Positions 32,774 to 42,126 of a stretch of DNA of 62,841 bases are shown here, piece after piece. The notes beneath the pieces were generated by a model, which was not told the origin of the DNA, searched no databases, and was given only the letters and a program-made list of their open reading frames with translations. A program made the translations under genes and the position numbers. This DNA is from Candidatus Aminicenantes bacterium UBA2190. Its GTDB lineage: Bacteria; Acidobacteriota; Aminicenantia; UBA2199. Within the stretch, counting starts at the first letter, position 1. Every line of letters starts with the position of its first letter. The stretch covers positions 1-62,841 of the forward strand of contig DCVK01000020.1 in NCBI GenBank assembly GCA_002335385.1, given 5' to 3'.

Positions 32774-33820
32774 ATGAAAAAGAAAATGCTGGCGTTATGC
32801 CTGGTCCTGGTCGTGATGCTGCTGGTTCCGGCCTGCAAGAAGAAGGCCGCTGCGGCGCTGAACAGCGAGGCCATGCTGGCCATGGTCCCCGAGGGCCCCA
32901 TGATGGTCATGGCTTTCGATTTTCAGCGTTTCGCGGCGCTGAACTTCTTCGACAAGGCGCTGAAGGAGGATTGGCAGAAGAACGTCAAGGGAGCCAAGGA
33001 TTTCAAGGACTACCAGGAGTTCGTGCAAAAGACGGGCATTGACCTGCAGAAGGACGTCTACGCGGTGGTCGGTGCCGTCTACGGCAGCTTCGACGACAAG
33101 GACTCCCAGGCGCTCGCCGTGGTCAGCCTGAAATACGACGAGGCCAAGCTGCTGTCCGTCCTCAAGGAGAAGGGGGTCATCACGGCCGAGGAGTCGTACG
33201 GCGGCCGCACCCTGTACACGCTGAAAAACGAGGACGCGTCCAAGGACATGCGCCTGGTCTTCCTGAGCAAGGCCAGCATCCTGGCCGGCTCGCACCTGCC
33301 GGTGAAGCAGGCCGTCGACCTGGCGGCCAAGAAAGGCAAGAACGTGCTGCAGACCCCGGCGCTGATGAAGTACGTGGACCCGCTGGACAAGAAGAACATG
33401 TTCTGGCTGGCCGTGGGCAGCATCCCCGGCAAGGTGAAGGAACAGACCAGCGGCGGCATGATGCCGGTCGACCTGAGCAAGGCCGAGGCCTTCACCGCCG
33501 TGGCCGACTTCAAGAACAAGACCCTTTCCGGCGAGCTCCGCCTGATCTCGCAGAACGAGGCGGGCAACAAGCAGATCGCCGACATGCTCAACGGGCTGAA
33601 GGCGCTGGGCGCCATGGGCGCCGCCAAGGAGCCCGAGCTGGGCGAGCTGCTCAACGGCATCCAGCTGAGCTCGGCCGCCGACCATGTCAAGCTGACCTTC
33701 AGCATGTCCGAGGCGCTGCTGGACAAGCTGGGGACCAAGGCCAAGGACAAGGCGCAGAGCATGAAGCCGCCGGTGCTGCCCAGCGAGCCGGACATGGAGG
33801 AAGGTTACACCAGCGACTGA
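32774..33820 (+). CDS. Lipoprotein of unknown function
   Basis: The 348-residue protein has a lipoprotein signal peptide (MKKKMLALCLVLVVMLLVPAC, lipidated Cys 21), then a lysine-rich segment and a long mature domain. Motifs such as SEAMLAMVPEGPMMVMAFDFQRFAAL, DVYAVVGAVYGSF and RLVFLSKASILAGSHLPVKQAVDLA give a pattern of alternating helices and strands seen in uncharacterised DUF3352-like periplasmic proteins that start with an 'aVPxxxpmmva.d' strand. No catalytic motif was seen. AAGGAGTGTGAA gives a strong ribosome site. It is followed by the mechanosensitive channel gene after 55 bases, possibly in one transcript. The function is unknown. Confidence 0.7.
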   Translation: MKKKMLALCLVLVVMLLVPACKKKAAAALNSEAMLAMVPEGPMMVMAFDFQRFAALNFFDKALKEDWQKNVKGAKDFKDYQEFVQKTGIDLQKDVYAVVGAVYGSFDDKDSQALAVVSLKYDEAKLLSVLKEKGVITAEESYGGRTLYTLKNEDASKDMRLVFLSKASILAGSHLPVKQAVDLAAKKGKNVLQTPALMKYVDPLDKKNMFWLAVGSIPGKVKEQTSGGMMPVDLSKAEAFTAVADFKNKTLSGELRLISQNEAGNKQIADMLNGLKALGAMGAAKEPELGELLNGIQLSSAADHVKLTFSMSEALLDKLGTKAKDKAQSMKPPVLPSEPDMEEGYTSD

Positions 33821-33875
33821 TCGCCGGCGTCGCTGAACGGCCGCGGCGCCGGGGCGCCGCCTGGAGGTTCCCGCC

Positions 33876-35354
33876 ATGAACTGGCAATTCGCCCTGCCCG
33901 TCCTGTTCCTGCTGCTGCCGGCCGCCCTGTTCGTCGTTGGCGGCAGAAAGAAGGGCGGCGGCCTGTTCCGCCAGGCGCTGCCGCAGCTGCTGCTGCTCTT
34001 CCTGCTGAGCGGCGCCATCTCCCTGTTCAGCAGCAGCTGGCTGCGGGACCTGGCCTATGCCCCGCGCCTGCGCTTCTTCCTCTGGCTGCTCTTCTGGTTC
34101 TTCCTGGTGGTCCTGGCCGTCAAGATGGTGGCCTATCTCGTCTTCGATGTCCTGGTCCTGAAGCGGCAGGGGGTGCGCTATCCCAAGCTGATCAAGGACG
34201 TGGTCGTCTTCATCCTCTTCGTCGTCGGCGTCCTGCTGATCCTCAAATACTACCTGGGCCAGCCGATCTCGGGGCTGCTGGCGTCGACGGCGGTGCTGAC
34301 GGTGGTGGTCGGCTTCGCGCTGCAGGACGTGCTGGGCAACCTGTTTTCGGGCATCATCCTCAACTTCGAGGACTCCTTCAAGATCGGCGATTGGGTGCGC
34401 ATCGGCGAGCGCCAGGGGCGGGTGGAACAGTTCGGCTGGCGCTCGTTCAAGCTGCGCACCATCGACCGCGAGCTGATCGTCATCCCCAACCAGTCGGCCT
34501 CCAAGGCCGAGGTCCTGATCTACGGCGCCGGCGGCCAGCCCGTGGCGCTGCGGATCAAGGTCGGGACCGGCTACGGCGACAGCCCCGACCGGGTGGAGGC
34601 GGCCGTCCTCGGCGCCCTGGCCGCGGTGCCCGACGTCCGCCGCGAGCCGGCGCCGGTCGTCCAGCTGACGGGCTTCGGCGATTTCGCCATGAATTATGAC
34701 GTCAAGATCTGGATCGACGACTACGAGCGGCACAACCTCATCGCCTCCGACGCGCGGCGGCGCATCTGGTACGCCTTCCGCCGCCAGGGGATCGAGATCC
34801 CCTTCCCCAAGCGCGACGTCTACATGAAGCCGGAGCGGGGCGAGGAGTTCCCGCGCGCCGAGCTGGCCGCGGCGCTGCGGCGCAACGTCGTGCTGGCCGA
34901 GCTCGCCGCCGATGACTTCCAGGCCCTGGCCGCGGCGGCGGCCCACCGCGTCTTCGGCGCCAACGAGACCGTCATCCGCGAAGGGGAGGCGGGCGACCAC
35001 TTCTACCACATCCAATCCGGGTCCATGAGCGTTCTCAAGCATGGCCGCTTCGTCGCCCGCCTGGGTCCCGGCGACTTCTTCGGCGAAATCTCGCTGGTCA
35101 CCGGCGAGCCGACCAACGCCACCATCGTGGCCGAGCGCGAGAGCGTCGTCCTGACCATTTCCTCCGCCCGCTTCCAGCAGGTGGTGAACATGAACGAGGC
35201 CATGGCCCAGAAGCTGGCCGAGGTGATCACCCGCCGCCAGGAGGACACGAAGGCGTTCAGCGAGAAGCACCGCGCGGCCGATGCCGTCGTCCTGCGCAAG
35301 GAATCCGACAACCTGCTGAAGCGCATCCTGAAGTATTTCGGCGGGAAAGCGTAA
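33876..35354 (+). CDS. MscS-type mechanosensitive channel with C-terminal cyclic-nucleotide-binding-like domain
   Basis: The 492-residue protein has about four membrane helices (residues 1-150), then the MscS pore helix and beta domain: GLLASTAVLTVVVGFALQDVLGNLFSGIIL and FKIGDWVRIG... ELIVIPNQSASKAEVL (about 150-250). Channels of this family open under osmotic stress. The C-terminal ~130 residues form a cyclic-nucleotide-binding-like domain. Its cassette reads FFGEISLVTGEPTNATI (about 400-416), so the Arg that normally binds the cyclic phosphate (PRxAT) is replaced by Thr-Asn. Such MscS-CNBD fusions (bCNG) are known and in tested cases gate by ligand, not pressure. GGAGG precedes the ATG at 33876. 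Confidence 0.9.
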   Translation: MNWQFALPVLFLLLPAALFVVGGRKKGGGLFRQALPQLLLLFLLSGAISLFSSSWLRDLAYAPRLRFFLWLLFWFFLVVLAVKMVAYLVFDVLVLKRQGVRYPKLIKDVVVFILFVVGVLLILKYYLGQPISGLLASTAVLTVVVGFALQDVLGNLFSGIILNFEDSFKIGDWVRIGERQGRVEQFGWRSFKLRTIDRELIVIPNQSASKAEVLIYGAGGQPVALRIKVGTGYGDSPDRVEAAVLGALAAVPDVRREPAPVVQLTGFGDFAMNYDVKIWIDDYERHNLIASDARRRIWYAFRRQGIEIPFPKRDVYMKPERGEEFPRAELAAALRRNVVLAELAADDFQALAAAAAHRVFGANETVIREGEAGDHFYHIQSGSMSVLKHGRFVARLGPGDFFGEISLVTGEPTNATIVAERESVVLTISSARFQQVVNMNEAMAQKLAEVITRRQEDTKAFSEKHRAADAVVLRKESDNLLKRILKYFGGKA

Positions 35355-35360
35355 CCGCGC

Positions 35361-37505
35361 CTAGCGGCCGGCCGCCTTGCGGCGCTGGATGGAGTAGACG
35401 CCGGAAAGCGCCCGCAGGCGCAAAGTGATCTCGTCCAGCTGGAACATGTCCCGCACCTCGAAGACGATCTGGACGCGGGCCACGGCCTGGCTGGCCGGCT
35501 CCATCTCGATCTTCTTGATGTTGGATCCGCAGGCGGCGATGACGCCGGTGATGGTGCTGAGCATGCCCGGCTTGTCATCGGCCAGCAGCCGCAGCTTGAC
35601 CGGGTAGGCGTAGTCGGGAGCCTCTTTCCAGCTGACGCGCTTCAGGCGCGATAGGATGTCGGTGTTGACGTTGGGGCAGCTCTTGCGGTGCACGACCAGT
35701 CCGCGGTTCTTGGTGATGTAGCCGATGATCTCCTCGCCCTTGATCGGGTGGCAGCACTTGGCGAAGGTGAAATCGATGTCCCCCTGGCCCTCGACGCTGA
35801 CCAGCTTGTGCCGCTCGCCGCGCCGCGGCGCCGTCCGGCGCGGCGGCCGGATGACCACGGCGCCGGCCTCGGGGAACAGGCTTTTCAGCGCCTGGCGGTC
35901 CAGCGTCCTGCGGCCGCCGCCGACGTCGCGCAGGAATGCTTCCAGATCGTCGTAATGCAGCGCCTGCAGCCTGCGGGCGATGTCCTGGTCGTTGAAGGCG
36001 AGGCGGTGCCTGCGCCCGTATTCGCGCAGGACCTTCTGCCACAGGCGGCGGCCCTTCTCCAGGTCCTCGGCCGATTCCTCTTTCTGCAGCCAGGCCATGA
36101 TGCGCTTCTTGGCGCGGGTGGTGGTCACGAAGCGCAGCCAGTCGGCGCTGGGGCTGCTGTTATTCTGGGTGATGATCTCGACGACGTCGCCCGAGCTCAG
36201 CCGCGTGCGCAGCGGCACCAGCTTCTCGTTGACGATGGCGCTCTTGCAGTGATCGCCGACCTCGGAGTGGATGGCGTAGGCGAAATCGACCGGGGTGGCG
36301 CCGGCCTTGAGGTTGACGACCTTGCCCTTGGGGGTGAACACGTAGATCTCGTTGGGGGTGAGGTCGCGCTTGACCAGGCTGAGGAACTCCTTGGGATCGG
36401 GGTTGGTCTTGTGGTAGTCGATCATCTCGCGGAACCACTCCAGGCGATGGTCGTTCTCCAGGAAGGCCAGCCCCTCCTTGTATTTCCAGTGGGCCGAAAT
36501 GCCCTCCTCGGCGTTGCGGTGCATCTCCTGGGTGCGGATCTGGATCTCGAACTTGACCCCCTCGCGGGTGATGATGGTGGTGTGGATCGACTGGTAGAAG
36601 TTGCTCTTGGGGTTGGTGATGAAGTCGCGCCAGCGGCTGGGGATGTGCACCCACTGTTGGTGGATGGCGCCCATGATGACGTAGCAGTTGGCCACGGTGT
36701 CGGTGATCACGCGCAGGGCCAGCAGGTCGTAGACGTTTTCCAGATCGATGTTCTGCTTTTGCAGCTTGCGGAAGATGGAAATCTCGCGCTTGATGCGGTA
36801 CTGGATCTCGGCCTTGATCTTCAGTGCCTTGAGCAGCGCCTGGATCTGCTTCTTGAGCCCCTCCACCTGCTTCAGGGCCCACTCGGTCTTGTCGCCGACT
36901 TCGTTTTTGATGCGCTGGTATTCCTCGGGGTAAAGGTACATGAAGGAGAGGTCCTCCAGCTCATCGCGGATCTTGCCCATGCCCAGGCGGTAGGCGATGG
37001 GCGCGTAGATCTCCAGGGTCTCGCGGGCGATCTTGACCTGCTTCTCGCTGTCCAGGGGGGCCAGGGTGCGGATGTTGTGCAGGCGGTCGGCCAGCTTGAT
37101 CAGGATGACGCGCACGTCGGCGGTCATGGCGATGATCATCTTCTTCAGCGTCTCGGCCTGGGCGTCCTCGACGTCCACCTCCGATATCTTGGAGATCTTC
37201 GTCACGCCCCAGACGATGTCGCTGATCTCCTGGCCGAAAAGGCGGACCAGGTCCTCGCGGCTGTACTGCGAGTCCTCGATCACGTCATGCAGCAGGCCGG
37301 CGGCGATGGAGATCTCGTCCAGGCGCATCTCGGCCAGGATGCCGGCCACGGTCAGCGGGTGGGTGATGTAGGGCTCGTTGGAGAGCCGCCGCTGGTTCAG
37401 ATGGGCGTCGGTGGAGATGGCATAGGCCTTCTTCAGCAGGGCGATGTTGGCCTCGGGGTAGTAACTCAGTATCCGTTCCTGCAGTTCGTGAAAGCGCTTG
37501 ATCAT
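35361..37505 (-). CDS. Bifunctional (p)ppGpp synthase/hydrolase, RelA/SpoT homologue
   Basis: The single RelA/SpoT-type enzyme seen here (714 residues) makes and degrades the stringent alarmone (p)ppGpp. The HD hydrolase domain has H49 (THPL) and HD-ED in GLLHDVIEDS (73-78), so the hydrolase should be active. The synthetase domain (about 220-370) includes VYDLLALRVITD, SRWRDFI with the positively charged RxRD typical of bifunctional enzymes, and YQSIHTTII. A TGS domain (EIYVFTPKGKVV), a zinc-finger-like helical part and an ACT domain (KLRLLADDKPGMLSTITGVI) follow. The -10 box ends 8 bases before the ATG and there is no Shine-Dalgarno site. The gene converges with the MscS gene. Confidence 0.95.
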   Translation of the reverse strand: MIKRFHELQERILSYYPEANIALLKKAYAISTDAHLNQRRLSNEPYITHPLTVAGILAEMRLDEISIAAGLLHDVIEDSQYSREDLVRLFGQEISDIVWGVTKISKISEVDVEDAQAETLKKMIIAMTADVRVILIKLADRLHNIRTLAPLDSEKQVKIARETLEIYAPIAYRLGMGKIRDELEDLSFMYLYPEEYQRIKNEVGDKTEWALKQVEGLKKQIQALLKALKIKAEIQYRIKREISIFRKLQKQNIDLENVYDLLALRVITDTVANCYVIMGAIHQQWVHIPSRWRDFITNPKSNFYQSIHTTIITREGVKFEIQIRTQEMHRNAEEGISAHWKYKEGLAFLENDHRLEWFREMIDYHKTNPDPKEFLSLVKRDLTPNEIYVFTPKGKVVNLKAGATPVDFAYAIHSEVGDHCKSAIVNEKLVPLRTRLSSGDVVEIITQNNSSPSADWLRFVTTTRAKKRIMAWLQKEESAEDLEKGRRLWQKVLREYGRRHRLAFNDQDIARRLQALHYDDLEAFLRDVGGGRRTLDRQALKSLFPEAGAVVIRPPRRTAPRRGERHKLVSVEGQGDIDFTFAKCCHPIKGEEIIGYITKNRGLVVHRKSCPNVNTDILSRLKRVSWKEAPDYAYPVKLRLLADDKPGMLSTITGVIAACGSNIKKIEMEPASQAVARVQIVFEVRDMFQLDEITLRLRALSGVYSIQRRKAAGR

Positions 37506-37961
37506 TTTTACATATTATATATCAATTTTCGCCGATAGCAACGATATGGCCGAAGACACCGGCTCCTTTTTTGTCCAGCTCCAGTCACAGATAAATTGGC
37601 ATGGCCGTTTGGCTCTGACAACGCCGATCCCTGCCTGAATTCCCCGCCGTTGCCATATGACTTTTGTCCAGCGGGGAAATGGTTGCCAAATTCCTTTAGC
37701 CTTAGCGCCGTAGCGGTTATATATGTGGAGATCGTCTTCGCTCTTGATGGGAACGAATGCTTCTTTGTTGATCGCGAATTCCACGGAGGTTGTCATGAAA
37801 AATTATTTATATTTGCTTAGTTATTTTTATTTTGCTACTATTTCCTTTAAAAAACATGTTGCCTGAAAACAAAGTTTTCATAAAAAATTTCGCCTGCCGC
37901 CGGTGAGCGGCCCGGGAAATTTTCCAGCCGTTGGGTAGTGCCGAATCAATAAGGGGAGATC
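37506..37961. other. AT-rich intergenic and leader region between relA/spoT and the GloVer gene
   Basis: No gene is firmly supported here. The region is more AT-rich than its surroundings. A 23-codon frame (37795-37866, MKNYLYLLSYFYFATISFKKHVA) has GGAGGT upstream and a hydrophobic sequence, so it may be a leader peptide or a decayed signal peptide. Just downstream TGAAAAC-AAA-GTTTTCA forms a 7-bp hairpin. AAATTTC (37886-37892) and GAAATTT (37916-37922) then bracket a GCCGC/GCGGC hairpin. The GloVer gene follows with AAGGGGAGA. Confidence 0.5.
37514..37541 (-). promoter_or_regulatory. Sigma70-like promoter with short leader for relA/spoT
   Basis: On the minus strand TTGCTA (37536-37541), a 16-bp spacer and a perfect TATAAT (37514-37519) are followed after 8 bases by the ATG at 37505. 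No ribosome site lies between. Confidence 0.65.
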
Positions 37962-40900
37962 ATGAAAAAAATCGTATTATTCATGCTGATCGGATTGTGT
38001 TTGCTGGTCCTGCCGCTCCGGGCCGGGATCGACTTGCTGCACGAATTCAAGCCAACGGATGGCGCGACTCCGGTTTATGCCAATCTGCTCCAGGTCGACA
38101 ACTATTTATACGGCATGGCATGGCGCGGCGGTGACTACAACAAGGGAATCATTTTTCGGTTCCAAACCGATGGCAGCGGGTACATGATCTTGCACTCCTT
38201 TGCCGGCGGAGCCGCCGATGGAGAGAGCCCCTACGGCTCCCTGATCGGGGTGGGAGGAGTGCTCTACGGCATGACGCAGGCCGGAGGCGCCAATTCCTTC
38301 GGGACGGTATTCAAGATCAACCCTGATGGCAGCGATTTTGCCCTGCTGCATGGCTTCGGCGGTGGAACCGGGGACGGAAGCACGCCCCACGGCTCCCTGG
38401 TCGTATTGGACGGGGCGCTCTACGGAATGACCTCAGGCGGAGGCGCAAGTTACAATGGGACGGTCTTCAAGATCGGCACCGACGGCAGCAGTTTCACCCT
38501 GCTGCACAGTTTCAGCGGCGGGACCGGGGATGGTCAATCGCCCATGGGATCTCTGCTCGCATCAGGCGGGACGCTCTATGGCATGACCGGCCAGGGCGGG
38601 GCCAGCTATAAAGGAACGATCTTCAAGATCAACCCCGACGGCAGCGGTTATTCCCTGCTGCGCCATTTTGCCGGCGGGGTCGGGGATGGAGAAAATCCCA
38701 AAGGTGACTTGGTTGAATCGGGCGGAGTGTTCTACGGCATGACCTATTCCGGCGGCAGCAATTCTGTGGGCACGGTATTCAAGGTCGATCCCGACGGAAG
38801 TGATTTTGTCCTGCTTCACAGTTTTGCCTACGGCATGGCGGACGGCCGATATCCCATCGGGTCCCTGGTCGCTGCGAGCGGCGTGCTGTACGGAATGGCG
38901 AAAGAAGGCGGCGCCGGCCTTTCAGGGGTCATCTTCGCGCTCAACACCGACGGCAGCAATTATTCTCTGCTGCGCAGTTTTTCCGGGGGGACCACGGACG
39001 GGAAAATGCCCCAGGGCTCCTTGATTCTATCGGCTGGGGAGCTTTTCGGCATGACCCAGGAAGGCGGCACGGGCGCCGTCGGAACGATATTCAAGATCGG
39101 CACCGGCGGCAGTGGTTACAGCCTGCTGCATAATTTCCTCGGCTGGACGGAGAATGGGAACACTCCGTATGGCTCCCTGATCGAGTTGGATGGAGTGCTC
39201 TATGGCATGACCGCTTATGGGGGCACCAGCAGCAAAGGCACGGTCTTTAAGCTCAATGCCGACGGCAGCGGCTTTGCGGTGCTGCACAGTTTTGCCGGCG
39301 GATCCAATGGAGACGGGGAAAGTCCAGCGGGCTCCCTGCTCGCGTTGGACGGGGTGCTGTATGGAATGACGAGAGATGGCGGTGCCCTGGGCGGCCCAGG
39401 TCTCGGTACGGTTTTCAAGATCAACCCCGATGGCAGCGGCTATGCACTGCTTCATACTTTCACTGGTTCATCATTTGGAGATGGGGACAATCCCATGGGG
39501 TCTTTGGTCACTTGGGGCGGGGAGCTCTATGGCATGACCCAAATTGGCGGAACCAGTGACAAAGGAGCCATCTTCAAGATCCATCCCGACGGCAGCGGTT
39601 ATACGTTGCTGTACAGTTTTGCCGGTGGAAGCGGGGATGGACGACTTCCCAGGGGTTCCCTGGTCGAAACGGGCGGGGCGCTCTTCGGCATGACCTATTC
39701 CGGCGGCGCCAGTGATTATGGAACGATCTTCAAGATCCATCCCGACGGCAGCGGTTATACTTTGCTGCACAATTTCGCCGGCGGAGCCGCGGATGGGGCC
39801 ATGCCTTCAGACTCTCTTCTCGCATCGGGTGGTGCGCTCTATGGCATGACCTATTCCGGCGGCGAAAGCCTTGGCGGGGCGGGAACGGTCTTTAGAATCG
39901 ATCCCGACGGCAGCCATTTTTCACTGCTGCATGTTTTTTCCAGCAGCAGCGATGGGGGTACCCCGCTTGGCTCCCTGATCGAATCGGGCGGGGCGCTCTA
40001 CGGCATGACCTTTACCGGAGGCGCCGGCGGTTATGGCACGCTTTTTAAATTCGACCTTAACGGCCTCAACGGCACAAATTTTGCCGTGTTGCACAATTTT
40101 GGCGGCGGAGCTGAAGATGGCATGAGGCCCGAGGATTCCCTGATCGCGGTGAACGGAGTATTATACGGCATGACGCCGCTGGGCGGGAAAATGAATAGCG
40201 GCATCATCTTTTCTTACGGACTGGCGCAGATCACCTTGGCCATTTCCGGCACGATCACGGATGGCGTGAATCCCGTTCAAGGGGTTGGCATGAACGGCCT
40301 GCCGGGCACTGTCACCACGGATGCTTCCGGATTCTACTCGGGAGCGGTGAATTACGGTTGGAGCGGGACAGTGACGCCATCTCTGACGGGATACACCTTC
40401 ATTCCGGTCTCCCGCACCTACGGCAGCGTGACGTCCAGCCAGGCGGGCCAGGATTTCACCGCGGTTGAATCAGTTTCCATCACCGTCACCTCGCCCAACG
40501 GCGGCGAGAGCTGGACGGCCGGCACGGGGCAGGAGATCACCTGGACCTCCTCGGGCAGCGTGGGCAACGTCGATATCATCTACACCTACGACGGCGGCTC
40601 CACCTGGCACTCGGTCGTGGCCGACACGGCCAATGACGGCAGCCACCTGTGGACCGTTCCCGACACGCCGTCGGGCAACTGCTACGCGCAGGTGCTGGAG
40701 CACGCCGCCGGCACCCCCTACGATGCCAGCGACGCGCCATTCACCATACTCACCGTGCCGGGACCCTCGCTTGAGCTGACCACTCCCAACGGCTGGGAAC
40801 ACTGGACCCTGGGCACCACCAAGGCCATCACCTGGAACGCCGTCAACTACACCGGCACCGTGCGCCTGGTGCTGTTCAAGAACGGCGTCAGGTTCGGCAA

Positions 40901-42041
40901 CATCGTCGCCAATCTTCCGGCGTCGGCCGGCACCTACGCCTGGACCGTGGGTCAGACCTACGACAGCGGCATGGCCCCTAAGGGCTCTGACTACCGCCTC
41001 TACCTGCGCAGCACCGACAACACCATCGTCGATCCCAGCGACTACCGGCTGGGGCTGATCGACCCGGCGCAGCTGGAGATGACCTCGCCCAACGGCGGCG
41101 AGAGCTGGGAACTGGGCACGACGCAGAACATCACCTGGAATGCCAACGGCTACGCCGGCACCGTGCGGCTGATCCTGTTCCAGAAGGCGGCCAAGGTGGG
41201 GCAGATCGTGGCCAACCTGCCGGCCGACCAGGGCAGCTACGCCTGGACCGTAGGCACGCACCAGGCCGGCACGGCGCCGGCGGGCATCCTGTACGCCATC
41301 CGCCTGCTGGCCGGCGACGGCTCGCAGGATGACTTCAACGACGGCCCGCTGACCCTTATTGAAAACGAGGCCCTGGTGGTCGACCACCACCATACAACTC
41401 TGAACATCATCCCCTCCCAATGGCTGGAGCAGGCCAAACGGCACAAGTTGCTGGTGCTCGGCGCCCAGGGCAACGACCCGGTCACCCTGGGGCTGAGGCT
41501 GCTGGGGAACAGGGACGCCCGACTGGCCCCGGTGGCATCGCCCAAAGAGCCGGGGCTGGTGGCGCAGGAAGGGAGCTGGCTGCCGCAGGGTGCGGCACTC
41601 GACCCGCAGGAGTGGCGCTGGAGCCTGGAGAAGGCCATATTGGAGAGCCAGGCCACGGTGGTGGTGATCCGGCCCGACGAGCAGGCGCTCTTGACGGGCA
41701 AGCTTGATGCCTCCGGCTACCTGAACGCGATCGCTGAACTGTCAGGCCGCCTGCCCGGTGTCAAGCTGGCCTGCGTTACAGCGAGTATGGACGAGCCGAA
41801 CGATATCCTGGCCAAGTTCAACCGCCAAGTGCGCGAGTCGGTGCTGATGAACCAGGGCGTCCTGATCGACACGTCCGACATCGAGAGCTGGTCGGGCGGC
41901 GAGCAGCAGCTGGTGAACGAAGTGCCGGTCCGCCACCCGGCCAACCGCATGAGCCAGGGCATGGAGAGCCAAGGGAACCTGGTCAACCAGGGCGCGGCGA
42001 CATGGTGGCTGCTGGCGCGCATGGCCGGCTGGGAGGGATGA
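37962..42041 (+). CDS. Giant exported protein with 14 GloVer repeats, Ig-like domains and SGNH-like C-terminus
   Basis: The 1359-residue protein has a signal peptide (MKKIVLFMLIGLCLLVLPLRA), then 14 repeats of ~52 residues (about 25-750) matching the GloVer repeat: GSLxxxxGxLYGMTxxGG, then GTVFKIxPDGSxFxLLHSF. Fourteen copies would make two seven-bladed propellers. A carboxypeptidase-regulatory-like domain follows (ISGTITDGVNPVQGVGM), then three Ser-Thr-rich Ig-like modules that begin SPNGGESW or TPNGWEHW. The last ~220 residues end TWWLLARMAGWEG, recalling SGNH-like modules that end in WWLLARLAGW; the catalytic residues expected there are not clear. AAGGGGAGA precedes the ATG. It is probably a surface or secreted adhesin-like protein. 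Confidence 0.88.
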   Translation: MKKIVLFMLIGLCLLVLPLRAGIDLLHEFKPTDGATPVYANLLQVDNYLYGMAWRGGDYNKGIIFRFQTDGSGYMILHSFAGGAADGESPYGSLIGVGGVLYGMTQAGGANSFGTVFKINPDGSDFALLHGFGGGTGDGSTPHGSLVVLDGALYGMTSGGGASYNGTVFKIGTDGSSFTLLHSFSGGTGDGQSPMGSLLASGGTLYGMTGQGGASYKGTIFKINPDGSGYSLLRHFAGGVGDGENPKGDLVESGGVFYGMTYSGGSNSVGTVFKVDPDGSDFVLLHSFAYGMADGRYPIGSLVAASGVLYGMAKEGGAGLSGVIFALNTDGSNYSLLRSFSGGTTDGKMPQGSLILSAGELFGMTQEGGTGAVGTIFKIGTGGSGYSLLHNFLGWTENGNTPYGSLIELDGVLYGMTAYGGTSSKGTVFKLNADGSGFAVLHSFAGGSNGDGESPAGSLLALDGVLYGMTRDGGALGGPGLGTVFKINPDGSGYALLHTFTGSSFGDGDNPMGSLVTWGGELYGMTQIGGTSDKGAIFKIHPDGSGYTLLYSFAGGSGDGRLPRGSLVETGGALFGMTYSGGASDYGTIFKIHPDGSGYTLLHNFAGGAADGAMPSDSLLASGGALYGMTYSGGESLGGAGTVFRIDPDGSHFSLLHVFSSSSDGGTPLGSLIESGGALYGMTFTGGAGGYGTLFKFDLNGLNGTNFAVLHNFGGGAEDGMRPEDSLIAVNGVLYGMTPLGGKMNSGIIFSYGLAQITLAISGTITDGVNPVQGVGMNGLPGTVTTDASGFYSGAVNYGWSGTVTPSLTGYTFIPVSRTYGSVTSSQAGQDFTAVESVSITVTSPNGGESWTAGTGQEITWTSSGSVGNVDIIYTYDGGSTWHSVVADTANDGSHLWTVPDTPSGNCYAQVLEHAAGTPYDASDAPFTILTVPGPSLELTTPNGWEHWTLGTTKAITWNAVNYTGTVRLVLFKNGVRFGNIVANLPASAGTYAWTVGQTYDSGMAPKGSDYRLYLRSTDNTIVDPSDYRLGLIDPAQLEMTSPNGGESWELGTTQNITWNANGYAGTVRLILFQKAAKVGQIVANLPADQGSYAWTVGTHQAGTAPAGILYAIRLLAGDGSQDDFNDGPLTLIENEALVVDHHHTTLNIIPSQWLEQAKRHKLLVLGAQGNDPVTLGLRLLGNRDARLAPVASPKEPGLVAQEGSWLPQGAALDPQEWRWSLEKAILESQATVVVIRPDEQALLTGKLDASGYLNAIAELSGRLPGVKLACVTASMDEPNDILAKFNRQVRESVLMNQGVLIDTSDIESWSGGEQQLVNEVPVRHPANRMSQGMESQGNLVNQGAATWWLLARMAGWEG

Positions 42042-42091
42042 GCCGGAGCCTGCGCTTTTTGCTTTTTCGAGACCGCTGGAGCCAGTTGAGA

Positions 42092-42126
42092 TTGCAAGTT
42101 GCGGTAGAAGCAAGTATACTGCGAGA
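42092..42126 (+). promoter_or_regulatory. Sigma70-like promoter, leaderless geometry, for the rsmD operon
   Basis: TTGCAA (42092-42097), a 17-bp spacer and TATACT (42115-42120) are followed after GCGAGA (6 bases) by the ATG at 42127. It drives rsmD and probably the polysaccharide genes behind it. Confidence 0.7.

Noticed and set aside
35688..37538. 616-codon plus-strand frame opposite relA/spoT
   Set aside because: Antisense shadow; the RelA/SpoT motifs are complete on the other strand.
37515..37796. 93-codon minus-strand frame in the AT-rich leader
   Set aside because: No ribosome site, no recognised motif and no clear promoter; the region looks non-coding. A leaderless start cannot be fully excluded.
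37880..37950. c-di-GMP-type riboswitch upstream of the GloVer gene
   Set aside because: The conserved core sequences of GEMM-type riboswitches are not present; only simple inverted repeats are visible.
42042..42126. Possible RNA gene between the GloVer gene and rsmD
   Set aside because: The 85 bases are explained by the rsmD promoter and show no tRNA-like or other conserved structure.
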